A program made the translations under genes and the position numbers. A DNA stretch of 64,000 nt from an uncultured Collinsella sp. (GTDB taxonomy: Bacteria; Actinomycetota; Coriobacteriia; Coriobacteriales; Coriobacteriaceae): NCBI GenBank assembly GCA_902470765.1, contig CABRHW010000006.1, positions 33,064 to 97,063 on the forward strand. The letters are read 5' to 3'. The notes under the pieces were generated by a model. It did not search any database and was not told the origin of the DNA. It was given only the letters and a program-made list of their open reading frames with translations. Below, piece by piece: positions 53,174 to 61,037 of this stretch (position 1 is its first letter; each line of letters begins with the position of its first letter).

Positions 53174-53214
53174 TTTGCCCCATCACATCGCTGCATGATT
53201 GTTCAAACGAAAAC

Positions 53215-53251
53215 GGCCCGCCTCACGTTTGTGGGGCGGGCCAAGATGTTT
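53215..53251. terminator. bidirectional terminator between degV and the next gene
   Basis: GGCCCGCCTCAC (53215-53226) pairs with GTGGGGCGGGCC (53231-53242) with one G-T pair. A-rich sequence on the left and TTTTT at 53249-53253 on the right serve both directions. Confidence 0.82.
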
Positions 53252-53254
53252 TTG

Positions 53255-54346
53255 CTAGCGTTTCTTTCCGCGGAAGAAAAAGCCGTGCAGTGACGGCTTG
53301 AGGCCGCGGTTGGCGCGATGCTCTTCGACGCGCTCGTGGATCGATGCGACGCGCTCGATGACTTCGTCGGGAATCGGCACGTCGGGATTCATGTTCTCGA
53401 CCTGGCTGACTTCGGCGGCGGCGACCTGGTCGATAATGGGCACATCGTCGCGCGAGATGACAGGTGTGGCGTCTTCCTTCATCTTGCGATAACGCTGCAT
53501 CATGTCGGCCTGTAGCTGCTGGGCCGAAGGCGGCGTCCAGATGATGGCGTTGGCGCCGGCGGCGATGGTTTCGCGGATGCTCTCGGGCGTCTTGCCGCCC
53601 GGCGCGATAAGCGGCAGGTTGGGATAGTGCTCGCGCAACTCGCGTAGGACCTGGGGCGTGTTCTTGCCGGCTGCGATGTTGAGGATCTTGGCTCCAGCGC
53701 GCACCTTGGCGTGGGCATCGTCGTCGCAGCGAACGACCGTGGCGATGACGGGGATGTCGGCGATGTTGGTGATGTGCTCGACCATCTCGGCAGTAGCGGG
53801 GGAGTTGACCACGCAGCCCGCCGCGCCCTGCATCTCGGAGACGGCTGCCATCTGCACGGAGCGCTTACCGGTCGTAGTTCCGCCGCCCACGCCTACGAAG
53901 ACCGGGCACTCGGCGACGGTCAGCAGCGCTTGCGTAATGGCGGGCTGCGGCGTGAAAGGGTAGACCGCAAAGACGGCGTCGGCGTTGGAGTTGCGGATGA
54001 CCGCGACGTCGGTGGTGTAGATAAGCGACTTAATGCGACGGCCGAAGAGCGTAAAACCGCTGGCCTCCTCGATCTCGTCGGGCATGCGGAGGGCCGCCTT
54101 TCGCAAACGCCCGTCGATGGGCAGCGGCTCCATGGGGAGCAGGCCGTTGGGAGTTACGGCTACCTGGGGCTCGGTGAACTCGTCTGCGAGCTCGACCTCG
54201 GAGAAATCGACCGAGGCGACGATGTCCTCGTGAACCTCGGCGGGTACATCGATGGGAGCTTGGTCGTTTGTCGCGGCAGGCGTGTCGAAGGAGCTGGTGC
54301 CGACAAAGGCGTCGACGCGCTCGTTCAAATCGTTGAGAGTATCCAT
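53255..54346 (-). CDS. TIM-barrel-like protein of unknown function
   Basis: A 363-residue protein. An acidic N-terminal stretch (1-95) precedes a region that looks like a beta/alpha barrel: ADAVFAVYPFTPQPAITQAL, FVGVGGGTTTGKRSVQMAA, IPVIATVVRCDDDAHAKVRA, AKILNIAAGKNTPQV, LIAPGGKTPESIRETIAAGA. The repeated strand-helix units and the GGK loop recall phosphate-binding barrels, but no family can be named. The C terminus is basic (SLHGFFFRGKKR). No membrane span or signal peptide. The ribosome site is weak. It is flanked by a terminator on its 3' side. Confidence 0.7.
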   Translation of the reverse strand: MDTLNDLNERVDAFVGTSSFDTPAATNDQAPIDVPAEVHEDIVASVDFSEVELADEFTEPQVAVTPNGLLPMEPLPIDGRLRKAALRMPDEIEEASGFTLFGRRIKSLIYTTDVAVIRNSNADAVFAVYPFTPQPAITQALLTVAECPVFVGVGGGTTTGKRSVQMAAVSEMQGAAGCVVNSPATAEMVEHITNIADIPVIATVVRCDDDAHAKVRAGAKILNIAAGKNTPQVLRELREHYPNLPLIAPGGKTPESIRETIAAGANAIIWTPPSAQQLQADMMQRYRKMKEDATPVISRDDVPIIDQVAAAEVSQVENMNPDVPIPDEVIERVASIHERVEEHRANRGLKPSLHGFFFRGKKR

Positions 54347-54537
54347 GGAGGCTCGATTCTATGCGATGGCGGCCGGCAGGGTGCCGGCAGCGTTGTGCTT
54401 GCTAAATCGTTTGACGAGTTGATTTTTCCCCGCCGCGCCATCCGTTAGACCGAAGGGTCGGCGAACGTGAAGGAGCTGTGGTGGCGGGTATTGAGGTGCT
54501 ATCTTGAATGTCCCGTTTAAAAGAGAGGTGACGCGGA

Positions 54538-54708
54538 ATGGAATTCACAGCAATGTTGGGCTCGATTGGCCTGTGTGTGGGCGCAATCGTAGCCGCCGCG
54601 GTCATCTACTTTGTGGTTACGGCCATTAAAGGCAAAAGAGCCGAGCGCAAGGAACGCGAGGCACTTAAGCAGCACCGTGACCAGCAGGACAAGCGCGCAC
54701 GGAGATAG
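54538..54708 (+). CDS. small single-span membrane protein
   Basis: A 56-residue protein with one membrane helix (SIGLCVGAIVAAAVIYFVVT) and a very basic, charged cytoplasmic tail (KGKRAERKEREALKQHRDQQ). GAGAGGTG lies shortly before ATG 54538. Size and layout recall small regulatory or scaffold peptides of the membrane. It stands alone between two minus-strand genes. Confidence 0.6.
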   Translation: MEFTAMLGSIGLCVGAIVAAAVIYFVVTAIKGKRAERKEREALKQHRDQQDKRARR

Positions 54709-54732
54709 TTTGTTGAGTTTTGAATCCGTGCG

Positions 54733-55836
54733 CTAGCTGCGTTTTCGGATCAGGGCGATGTAGAAGCCCTCAAAGTCGCGGCTGGGCGGAATGGTCAGCG
54801 TGCCGGGCATGCCGTTGGTGATGGCCGATACGTGGCCGGTGGCGATGGCCTCGGTCAGGGCGTTGCTCTCGACGCGCGGCTCTTCGCCAGCTTCCTGAGC
54901 ACGGCGCGTTTCGCTTTCGCTCGGCGTGCCGTCGAGGGGGATAAGCTCGCAGTCCATGTGCTTGTCGAGGGCCTCTTGCAGGGCATCCTCGTTTTCCTGC
55001 GGCAAGATCGAACAAGTCGAATAGACGAGCGTGCCGCTCGGTTTGAGGGCTCCCATGGCGCGGTCCAGAAGCGCGCGCTGCGAGCGGGCGCACTTGCCGA
55101 GCAGCTGTTCGGTGAGGCCGCGCAGACTCTTCTCGTTGCCGCTGATGACGGTGCCCGTGCCGGTGCAGGGGGCGTCGAGCAGGATGCGGTCAAAGCGGAA
55201 GAACTCGTCGAGCTCGCGTGCGTCGATGCGCATGACGGGCACGTTTTTTGCGCCTTGGCGGTGGAGGTTGGCTTCGAGCTTTTCGGCGCGGGGAATGCTC
55301 ATCTCGCAGGCCGTGAGGTGTGCCTGGCCCTGGGTGAGGGCGGCGATCTGCGTCGTCTTGCCACCGGGGGCCGCGCACATGTCCAGGATGTCCTCGCCGG
55401 CCTGAGCGCCCAACACCAAAGGCGGCATCATGGATGACAGGCTTTGCAAGTAGATCTTGCCGTCGCGGTAGATGTCGAGGTCCCACAGGTCGGATACCTG
55501 GGCCTCGGGCAGGATGAAAGCGTCCGGGTACCAGGCAACGGTTTGGTGTGCGATGCCGGCCTCGTCGAGTGCGGCATCGATGTCTTCGGCGGTCGCCCTG
55601 AGCGTGTTGGCGCGCAGTGTGACTGGGCGTGTGGCCGCGGCGCCAAAGCCTTCGATCATGAGCTGAGCATCGGTGGGGGCATAGGCGCCGGCGACCGTGT
55701 CGACCATAAAGCGCGGCAGGTCGGCGGCGGAGTGTTGGGCGGCAAGCTGGTCGGAAAGCTCGGTAGCGGCAAACTGCCTGAGCTTGAGCTCGGCCTTGAC
55801 CTGCTTTTTCTGCTTACGACGACGCGGCTTGGACAT
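54733..55836 (-). CDS. RsmB/NOP2-type rRNA cytosine-C5 methyltransferase
   Basis: A 367-residue SAM-dependent RNA methyltransferase. The SAM loop DMCAAPGGKTTQIAAL and the two catalytic cysteines (LLDAPCTGTGTV and VYSTCSILPQENEDAL) are present. A basic N terminus (MSKPRRRKQKKQVKAELKLR) and a short N-terminal domain precede the fold; it lacks the NusB-like domain of RsmB and is closer in layout to RsmF-like enzymes. The exact rRNA site is unknown. GGAAGGAAAG is present before ATG 55836 on the minus strand. Confidence 0.9.
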   Translation of the reverse strand: MSKPRRRKQKKQVKAELKLRQFAATELSDQLAAQHSAADLPRFMVDTVAGAYAPTDAQLMIEGFGAAATRPVTLRANTLRATAEDIDAALDEAGIAHQTVAWYPDAFILPEAQVSDLWDLDIYRDGKIYLQSLSSMMPPLVLGAQAGEDILDMCAAPGGKTTQIAALTQGQAHLTACEMSIPRAEKLEANLHRQGAKNVPVMRIDARELDEFFRFDRILLDAPCTGTGTVISGNEKSLRGLTEQLLGKCARSQRALLDRAMGALKPSGTLVYSTCSILPQENEDALQEALDKHMDCELIPLDGTPSESETRRAQEAGEEPRVESNALTEAIATGHVSAITNGMPGTLTIPPSRDFEGFYIALIRKRS

Positions 55837-55862
55837 CCGTCTTTCCTTCCCATTCCATTAAA

Positions 55863-55971
55863 AGTAGTCAATTTGGGACGGGGCTATTTTAGCTACCCGT
55901 CCGTTTCGGCAGGCGTTGCAGTTAAATTTGGGACGGGGTAGCTAAAATAGCCCCGTCCCAAATTGACTACT
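55863..55971. repeat. 40-bp near-perfect palindrome
   Basis: The arm 55863-55902 (AGTAGTCAATTTGGGACGGG, then GCTATTTTAGCTACCCGTCC) is inverted at 55931-55971, differing by one extra C. The loop is 28 bases. It lies between two minus-strand genes and could act as terminator. Its length and near-perfect arms make an interspersed repeat element likely. Confidence 0.7.
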
Positions 55972-55987
55972 CTGCCTTGGCGTTGGC

Positions 55988-58138
55988 CTAGTACTGGCTC
56001 TCGTGTTTGCTGAAGAAGTCGAAGCGCGGGGGCAGCGGCTTTACGCGGTGCTCGCCGGGCTTCTCGCCCAGGCTCTCCACAAACTCGTCCGTGGAGGCGA
56101 AGATGTTGTCCCAGCTAAAGAAGGCGACCGGATCGACATCGAAGTACTCGCAGATGAGCTCGCAGCCGGCCGGGACGATGCCATGCATCAGGACGGTCGC
56201 CACACGCAGTTCGGTAAAGGCGTCGACCAGGGCCTGCTTCATGGCGGAGTTGGCTGGCTCGCCCTCGAGCTTGTTGGCGGCCTTGGAGGCATCGCTCCAG
56301 CGCTTGTTGGCGGCACGCAGGTAGTCGTCGCACACGGCGAGCGCGCGGTGCGTCTCGAACTTGTACATGGCGTGCTCAAAGGCGAGGGCTGCCTGCTCGG
56401 CAGCCTCGACCACGGCAGCAGAGGCTGCGCCGGCCGGAATGCAACCGTTGCGATAGGGGCTCTCGTCGCCCTCCTTGATGGCGACGCCGTAGAAGCAACT
56501 GCGGGCCAGGCGGTTGAACACGCCGGTCAGCAGCGCGCTCTCCTTGAGGGCCGGATCGATGACGCGCTTGTCGTCGCAGGCGCGCACCTCGTTGCCGTCC
56601 TTGTCCTTGCCGGTCACGCGGGTATCGTATGCCTTGGGGCTAAAGCTCACCGGCTTTTCGGACAGGCCGAGCGACAGCCAATGCGCGCGCATCTGCTCGC
56701 AGGTGTAGTGGTTGAGCAGGTCGTCTGCCGGCGGGGGAGGCGTCTGCGAGGACGAGCTTGCCTTTTTGCCCATGTAGAGCAGGTGGTAGCAGGCGCTGAC
56801 GGTGCTCTGCGTAAGGTCCCAACCCAGGGCCTCCCACATGGCGGTCTGCGCGATGCAGTAGAAGTAGATGTTGTCCTGGCCGATGAACTGGTAGATCTGA
56901 GCGTCGTCGGAGCACCACCAGTCGCGCCAGTCGAGCGAGCTGTGCTGGTAGGTGGGCGCGGGGACCTGCGTGGAATCGGCGGCGGGCTCGCCCATGAGGG
57001 CGGCATCCTGGGCGGCGACGCCCTCGGTCACGCCGGCGGCCTTGGCATCGCGCGCGAGCACGGTGCGCGTATAGCTGATGGGAGCCCACAGGCTCTCGGG
57101 CCAGCACCAGCAGGTGACGTCGGAGACGCCATCGACCTCGGGCACCGGAACGCCCCAGTCGATGTTGCCGGTGATGCGGAAGGGTACGAGCGCCTTGCCG
57201 CTGCGGAAGCGCACGCCGCCGTTGGCGAGCACCGCGTGGGCATCGTCGCGCTCCTTCCAGCTGGGGAAGGTGACGGTAAAGCTGCTCTTGTTGCCCTCGG
57301 GCTCCAGCACGGTGTGCTCGGGAAGCTGATCCTCGACGGCATCGAAGGCCTCGCGGAACTTGTTCTGGATGTAGAGCTGAGCCGGCAGCAGCCACTCCTC
57401 CATGGTCTTGGAGACCACGGAGCGAACCTGCGGGTTCTGGGCGAGCTTGTCGGTATAGGTCTTCATAAAGTCGAGGTAGGCCGGCAGGTCGAAGTAGAGG
57501 TTGTCTACCGGGCGCAGCTCGGGCACCTCGCCGGTGAGCTGGCTCTTAGGCGCGATGAGCTCCTCGGGCTCAAACTGGTGGCCCAGGTCGCACTCGTCGG
57601 CATAGGCCTTCTCGGACTTGCAGCCCTGGATGGGGCAGCGGCCGATCACCTGACGGCCGTTGAGGAACGTGCCGGCCTTGGCATCGTAGAACTGCAGCGT
57701 GGAGCGCTTGGAGATGGTGCCCTGCTCGTGCAGGCGCTCGATAATCTCAGCGGTCACCTCGTTGTGGATCTGGGCCGCCGGCTCAAGGCCCGAGCCGCCG
57801 TAGATGTCACAGCTGATGTTGTAGTTGTTGAGGGTCGCGGCCTGGCGGGAGTGATTGGACTCGACGTACTCGCTAATGGACTTGTCGTAGCCCTCGTTCT
57901 CCTTGAGCTTGCGGTAGCTCTCCATGATGGGCGAGCCATAGCAGTCGGTGCCCGAGGTGAAGATGACGTTCTCGCGGCCCAGACGGTCGCGCAGGAAGCG
58001 GGCGAAGAAGTCGGCCGGGACAAAGACGCCACCGACGTGGCCAAAGTGAAGGCCCTTGTTGCCGTAGGGCTCGCCGGCGGTAACGATGGCGCGGCGAGGC
58101 CAGCTGGGACGGTCGTTCATGGAGTATTTGGATGCCAT
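55988..58138 (-). CDS. metG: methionyl-tRNA synthetase-like class I enzyme
   Basis: A 716-residue protein. The N-terminal Rossmann motif VTAGEPYGNKGLHFGHVGG (HIGH variant HFGH), TSGTDCYGSPIMES, and the Cys/His zinc knuckle region CPIQGCKSEKAYADECDLGH match MetRS. FIGQDNIYFYCIAQTAMWEA also fits. The KMSKS loop is changed to KKASSSSQTPPPP, and some loops are long. I chose ATG 58138 with AAGGAG five bases upstream; the longer frame adds no conserved sequence. It charges tRNA-Met if active; the altered loop leaves this open, and a second MetRS may exist elsewhere. Confidence 0.85.
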   Translation of the reverse strand: MASKYSMNDRPSWPRRAIVTAGEPYGNKGLHFGHVGGVFVPADFFARFLRDRLGRENVIFTSGTDCYGSPIMESYRKLKENEGYDKSISEYVESNHSRQAATLNNYNISCDIYGGSGLEPAAQIHNEVTAEIIERLHEQGTISKRSTLQFYDAKAGTFLNGRQVIGRCPIQGCKSEKAYADECDLGHQFEPEELIAPKSQLTGEVPELRPVDNLYFDLPAYLDFMKTYTDKLAQNPQVRSVVSKTMEEWLLPAQLYIQNKFREAFDAVEDQLPEHTVLEPEGNKSSFTVTFPSWKERDDAHAVLANGGVRFRSGKALVPFRITGNIDWGVPVPEVDGVSDVTCWCWPESLWAPISYTRTVLARDAKAAGVTEGVAAQDAALMGEPAADSTQVPAPTYQHSSLDWRDWWCSDDAQIYQFIGQDNIYFYCIAQTAMWEALGWDLTQSTVSACYHLLYMGKKASSSSQTPPPPADDLLNHYTCEQMRAHWLSLGLSEKPVSFSPKAYDTRVTGKDKDGNEVRACDDKRVIDPALKESALLTGVFNRLARSCFYGVAIKEGDESPYRNGCIPAGAASAAVVEAAEQAALAFEHAMYKFETHRALAVCDDYLRAANKRWSDASKAANKLEGEPANSAMKQALVDAFTELRVATVLMHGIVPAGCELICEYFDVDPVAFFSWDNIFASTDEFVESLGEKPGEHRVKPLPPRFDFFSKHESQY

Positions 58139-58270
58139 GGGACTCCTTCGCATATGGTGAGAGCGCGGCCGGGCACAAGGCCTGGCGACGCGGTGGTCAA
58201 TTCGTGCATATCGTTCGACATTATCGCACATGCGGACGGGTACGTGGCAGGGGCGCTATCCTAAGATGCT

Positions 58271-58837
58271 ATGAATGAGATTTCCAACATACATGCGTTT
58301 GAGGACGAGGATTTTCTGCACGCTTGCTTCGTGTGGGGGATGGTCGTAGTCGGCGTGTTTGCCGTGTGTCTGGTGCCGGTTTTTATGCTGCTGGGCGGGC
58401 CTGCAGACTTGGATGCTGCTGATACGGGCGGCTGGACGGCAGTCGTGGGCTGGATAGTCGGCTTGGCGGTCGTTTCTGCTGCGTCGTTTGGTGTCCATGA
58501 GCTGGTGCATTCGGTGCTATTTAAAGTGCTGGCGCCCGCCGGCGCTCGGGTGACCTTTGGGGCAAATCTCGAAACCTGCATGATTTACGCCTGCGCCGAG
58601 GGCGTTGTGTATTCGCGTGCGCGGTACATGACGGTTTGCCTGGCACCGACGGTTGTTGTGACGACAGCGTTTGCCCTGGGGTTTGCGTTCTCGGGCTATC
58701 CGCTGCTGTGCTACCTGGCGGCCGGCTTGCATTTGTCGGGTTGCGTGGGCGATTGGTATTACGTGCGGACCATCCTGCGCGACCGCCGCATTGTCGCCTG
58801 CGAAGATACGTCCTTTGGCGTGCGCTTTTTCGGGTGA
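58271..58837 (+). CDS. DUF3267-type membrane zincin
   Basis: A 188-residue membrane protein with four or so helices (first FVWGMVVVGVFAVCLVPVFM). The HEXXH motif is in FGVHELVHSVLFK near residue 77-81, and GCVGDWYYV later supplies the usual GD motif. This fits the DUF3267 group of putative metalloproteases, whose substrates are unknown. No strong ribosome site is seen before ATG 58271. The queH start follows within 11 bases of its stop, so the two may be co-transcribed. Confidence 0.8.
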   Translation: MNEISNIHAFEDEDFLHACFVWGMVVVGVFAVCLVPVFMLLGGPADLDAADTGGWTAVVGWIVGLAVVSAASFGVHELVHSVLFKVLAPAGARVTFGANLETCMIYACAEGVVYSRARYMTVCLAPTVVVTTAFALGFAFSGYPLLCYLAAGLHLSGCVGDWYYVRTILRDRRIVACEDTSFGVRFFG

Positions 58838-58847
58838 GGAGATGTCG

Positions 58848-59423
58848 ATGAAGCCGTTGTTGCTGCATGCGTGCTGTGCACCATGCTCGCTTGAGCCGGT
58901 CCGCCTGCTGCGCGAGGAAGGGTTTGAGCCCACAATCTGCTGGACAAACCCCAATATTCAGCCTCACGATGAATGGCAGCGGCGTTTGGACGAGCTGCGC
59001 CGGTGGTGTGCCGATGGCGACATCGAGCTTATCGAGGCGGGGGAGGACCGTGAGCGCTGGGAGGCCGGCGTGGCCCCGCTGGGAGCCGACCGAGCCCGTC
59101 GCTGTCGCGCGTGCTATGCCCTGCGTCTGGCCGAGGCGTGCCGTGTGGCCCAGGAGCGCGGGTTTGAGTTTGTGGGCACGACGCTCGCCGTCTCGCCGTA
59201 TCAGCTGTTCGACACCTGCAATGACGTGCTCGAGCGCTTGGCGGCGGCACATGGGCTCACCCCGGTGATTCGCGATTTTCGCCCGTATTACCCCGAGGCC
59301 ACGCGTCGTTCGCGCGAGCTGGGCATGTATCGGCAGAATTACTGCGGCTGCCGATTCTCGGCCGTCGAGGCGGCCATGGACCGCGCCCGCATCCGCGACG
59401 AGCGCAAAGCGTCCAAAAAGTAG
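58848..59423 (+). CDS. queH: epoxyqueuosine reductase QueH
   Basis: A 191-residue enzyme of the QueH (formerly DUF208) family, which carries out the last step of queuosine tRNA modification in place of QueG. The conserved cysteine motifs are present: LLLHACCAPCS, RRCRACYALRL and QNYCGCRFS, thought to hold an Fe-S cluster and a mononuclear iron. ATG 58848 lies six bases behind GAGGAG; ATG 58842 is too close to it. queA follows 64 bases later, coding for the step before QueH, so the pair is functionally linked. Confidence 0.93.
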   Translation: MKPLLLHACCAPCSLEPVRLLREEGFEPTICWTNPNIQPHDEWQRRLDELRRWCADGDIELIEAGEDRERWEAGVAPLGADRARRCRACYALRLAEACRVAQERGFEFVGTTLAVSPYQLFDTCNDVLERLAAAHGLTPVIRDFRPYYPEATRRSRELGMYRQNYCGCRFSAVEAAMDRARIRDERKASKK

Positions 59424-59487
59424 TTCTTTTGGGCTGGCAGCCTGCTAGGATGTAGAGCGGACTTTAACTATATAAGGAGTATCCGAC

Positions 59488-60705
59488 GTGTCTATGCGTA
59501 CCGATGATTTTGACTATAACCTGCCCGAAGAGCTCATCGCCCAGGCTCCTGCCGAGCCGCGCGACTCCTGCCGCCTGCTGGTGGTGGATCGCAAGGGCTC
59601 CCAGGCGGGAACGCCGCTGGAGCACGGCGGTACCGTTGAGCACCGCATCTTCCGCGACATCATCGACTATATCGAGCCGGGCGACGTGCTCGTCATCAAC
59701 CAGACGCGCGTGATGCCGGCCCGTTTGATCGGTCGCAAGACGGGCTCGGGCGGCGTGGTCGAGACGCTGCTGCTCAAGCGCCGCGAGGATGTTGACCCGC
59801 TGGGTCACGTTTGGGAGTGCCTGGTCAAGCCGGGCAAGCGTCTGAAGCCCGGTGCCCAAATTGAGTATCGCGCCGGTGGCGCCCATGCGCCCGAGGGGGC
59901 TCCCGTGGTGCTGACGGCCGAGGTCGTCGACTTTGTCACCGATAGCCGCGGCGGCCGACTGGTGCGTTTTGAGCCGGCCGGTTGCAACGCCGCCGGCGAT
60001 CCGCGCACGCTCGACGAGGCCATTCATGCTGCCGGTCACGTGCCGCTGCCGCCCTACATTACCGATTACGAGGGCGATCCCGAGAAGTACCAGACCGTCT
60101 ACGCCATGAAGGAGGAGCACTCGGCTGCCGCTCCCACGGCGGGTCTGCACTTTACCCCCGAGCTCATGGCTGCCATCGAGGCCAAGGGTGCGAAGTTTGC
60201 CGCCGTCGAGCTCGAGGTGGGCATCGATACCTTTCGCTTGGTGGAGGAGGACGACCCTACGCAGCACGTCATGCACACCGAGCGCTACCACGTATCGCAG
60301 GAGGTGGTCGACGCCGTGCACAAGGCCAAGGCCGAGGGACATCGCGTGATCGCCGTCGGCACCACCGCGGTGCGCTCGCTCGAAAGCGCGTTTGACGCGG
60401 AGGCGTCGGTGTCCGATCCAGCCGTGACGGCGCGCTATTTTGAGGGCCGCGAGGACGGGGCTGATACGCTCGGCCGTGGCGACATCGTGGTACGCGAGAA
60501 CGCCACGACGCAGCTCTACCTCATGCCCGGCTCGACCTATCACGTGGTCGACGCGCTGATCACGAACTTCCACGTGCCGCGCTCCACGCTCATGATGCTC
60601 GTAAGCGCGCTTGCCACCCGCGACCAGATCATGGATGCCTACGCCGCTGCTATCGAAGAGCGCTACCGCTTCTTCAGCTTTGGCGACGCGATGCTCATTT
60701 TGTAG
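59488..60705 (+). CDS. queA: S-adenosylmethionine:tRNA ribosyltransferase-isomerase QueA
   Basis: A 405-residue enzyme that transfers the ribose part of SAM to 7-aminomethyl-deazaguanine in tRNA, giving epoxyqueuosine. Motifs YNLPEELIAQAPAEPRDSCR, VLVINQTRVMPARLIGRK, SAAAPTAGLHFTPELM and NFHVPRSTLMMLVSAL are typical. It is about 50 residues longer than most QueA proteins, with an insertion near residues 110-150. The start is GTG 59488, nine bases behind AAGGAG; ATG 59494 would be too far. A structured RNA element begins at its stop codon. Confidence 0.95.
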   Translation: MSMRTDDFDYNLPEELIAQAPAEPRDSCRLLVVDRKGSQAGTPLEHGGTVEHRIFRDIIDYIEPGDVLVINQTRVMPARLIGRKTGSGGVVETLLLKRREDVDPLGHVWECLVKPGKRLKPGAQIEYRAGGAHAPEGAPVVLTAEVVDFVTDSRGGRLVRFEPAGCNAAGDPRTLDEAIHAAGHVPLPPYITDYEGDPEKYQTVYAMKEEHSAAAPTAGLHFTPELMAAIEAKGAKFAAVELEVGIDTFRLVEEDDPTQHVMHTERYHVSQEVVDAVHKAKAEGHRVIAVGTTAVRSLESAFDAEASVSDPAVTARYFEGREDGADTLGRGDIVVRENATTQLYLMPGSTYHVVDALITNFHVPRSTLMMLVSALATRDQIMDAYAAAIEERYRFFSFGDAMLIL

Positions 60706-60844
60706 GTTACGGCGTTTTACAAACGCCGTAACCGGCCGACGCTGCAAACGCCCCTAAGCGGCAATCTGACGTTCAATCGTCGGGCATGACCAGAAGGTCA
60801 ATGCCCTCCTCTTTCACGTCACCTTGCTCGCTTAGGGGCGTTTT
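60705..60844 (+). ncRNA. structured RNA element, copy A (3' of queA)
   Basis: Parts in order: a 13-bp hairpin directly at the queA stop (60705-60717 with 60721-60733); the conserved linker GGCCGACGCTGC (60734-60745); one strand of a long stem AAACGCCCCTAAGCG (60746-60760); a variable hairpin; the hairpin GGCATGACCAGAAGGTCAAT then GCC (60783-60805); and the closing strand CGCTTAGGGGCGTTT (60829-60843), which pairs perfectly over 15 bp and ends in T. A second copy at 63898 has the same linker and the same GGCATGACCAGAAGGTC hairpin, while its first hairpin differs in sequence but keeps pairing. Confidence 0.65.
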
Positions 60845-60866
60845 CGCTGACTTTGCCAAAGCATCG

Positions 60867-61034
60867 GCAGGTACTCATTGGTGACGTACTTAAATGAGTG
60901 CCTGCAGAATGAGAGTGGATAATCTCCCGTTTTTGGCCTGCTTGGGGGCTCAAAGTGGGAGATTATCCACTCTCGTCATTGGGCTAGTCGTTGGGGACGT
61001 TCTTGTTTGACTAGTCGTTTAAGAACGTCCCCAA
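60867..61034. repeat. three successive palindromes before the coiled-coil gene
   Basis: Pair 1: GCAGGTACTCATT (60867-60879) with AATGAGTGCCTGC (60893-60905), one mismatch. Pair 2: GAGAGTGGATAATCTCCC (60911-60928) with GGGAGATTATCCACTCTC (60957-60974), perfect. Pair 3: TTGGGGACGTTCTT (60991-61004) with AAGAACGTCCCCAA (61021-61034), perfect, ending just beyond the stop of the next gene. Pair 3 may be a terminator; the row as a whole looks like repeat elements inserted side by side. Confidence 0.6.
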
Positions 61035-61037
61035 TGG

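Noticed and set aside
56003..58264. A 753-residue plus-strand frame opposite the MetRS-like gene
   Set aside because: It is antisense to a gene with clear conserved motifs; its composition (Gly/Val/Ala/Leu/His) is typical of shadow frames in GC-rich DNA.
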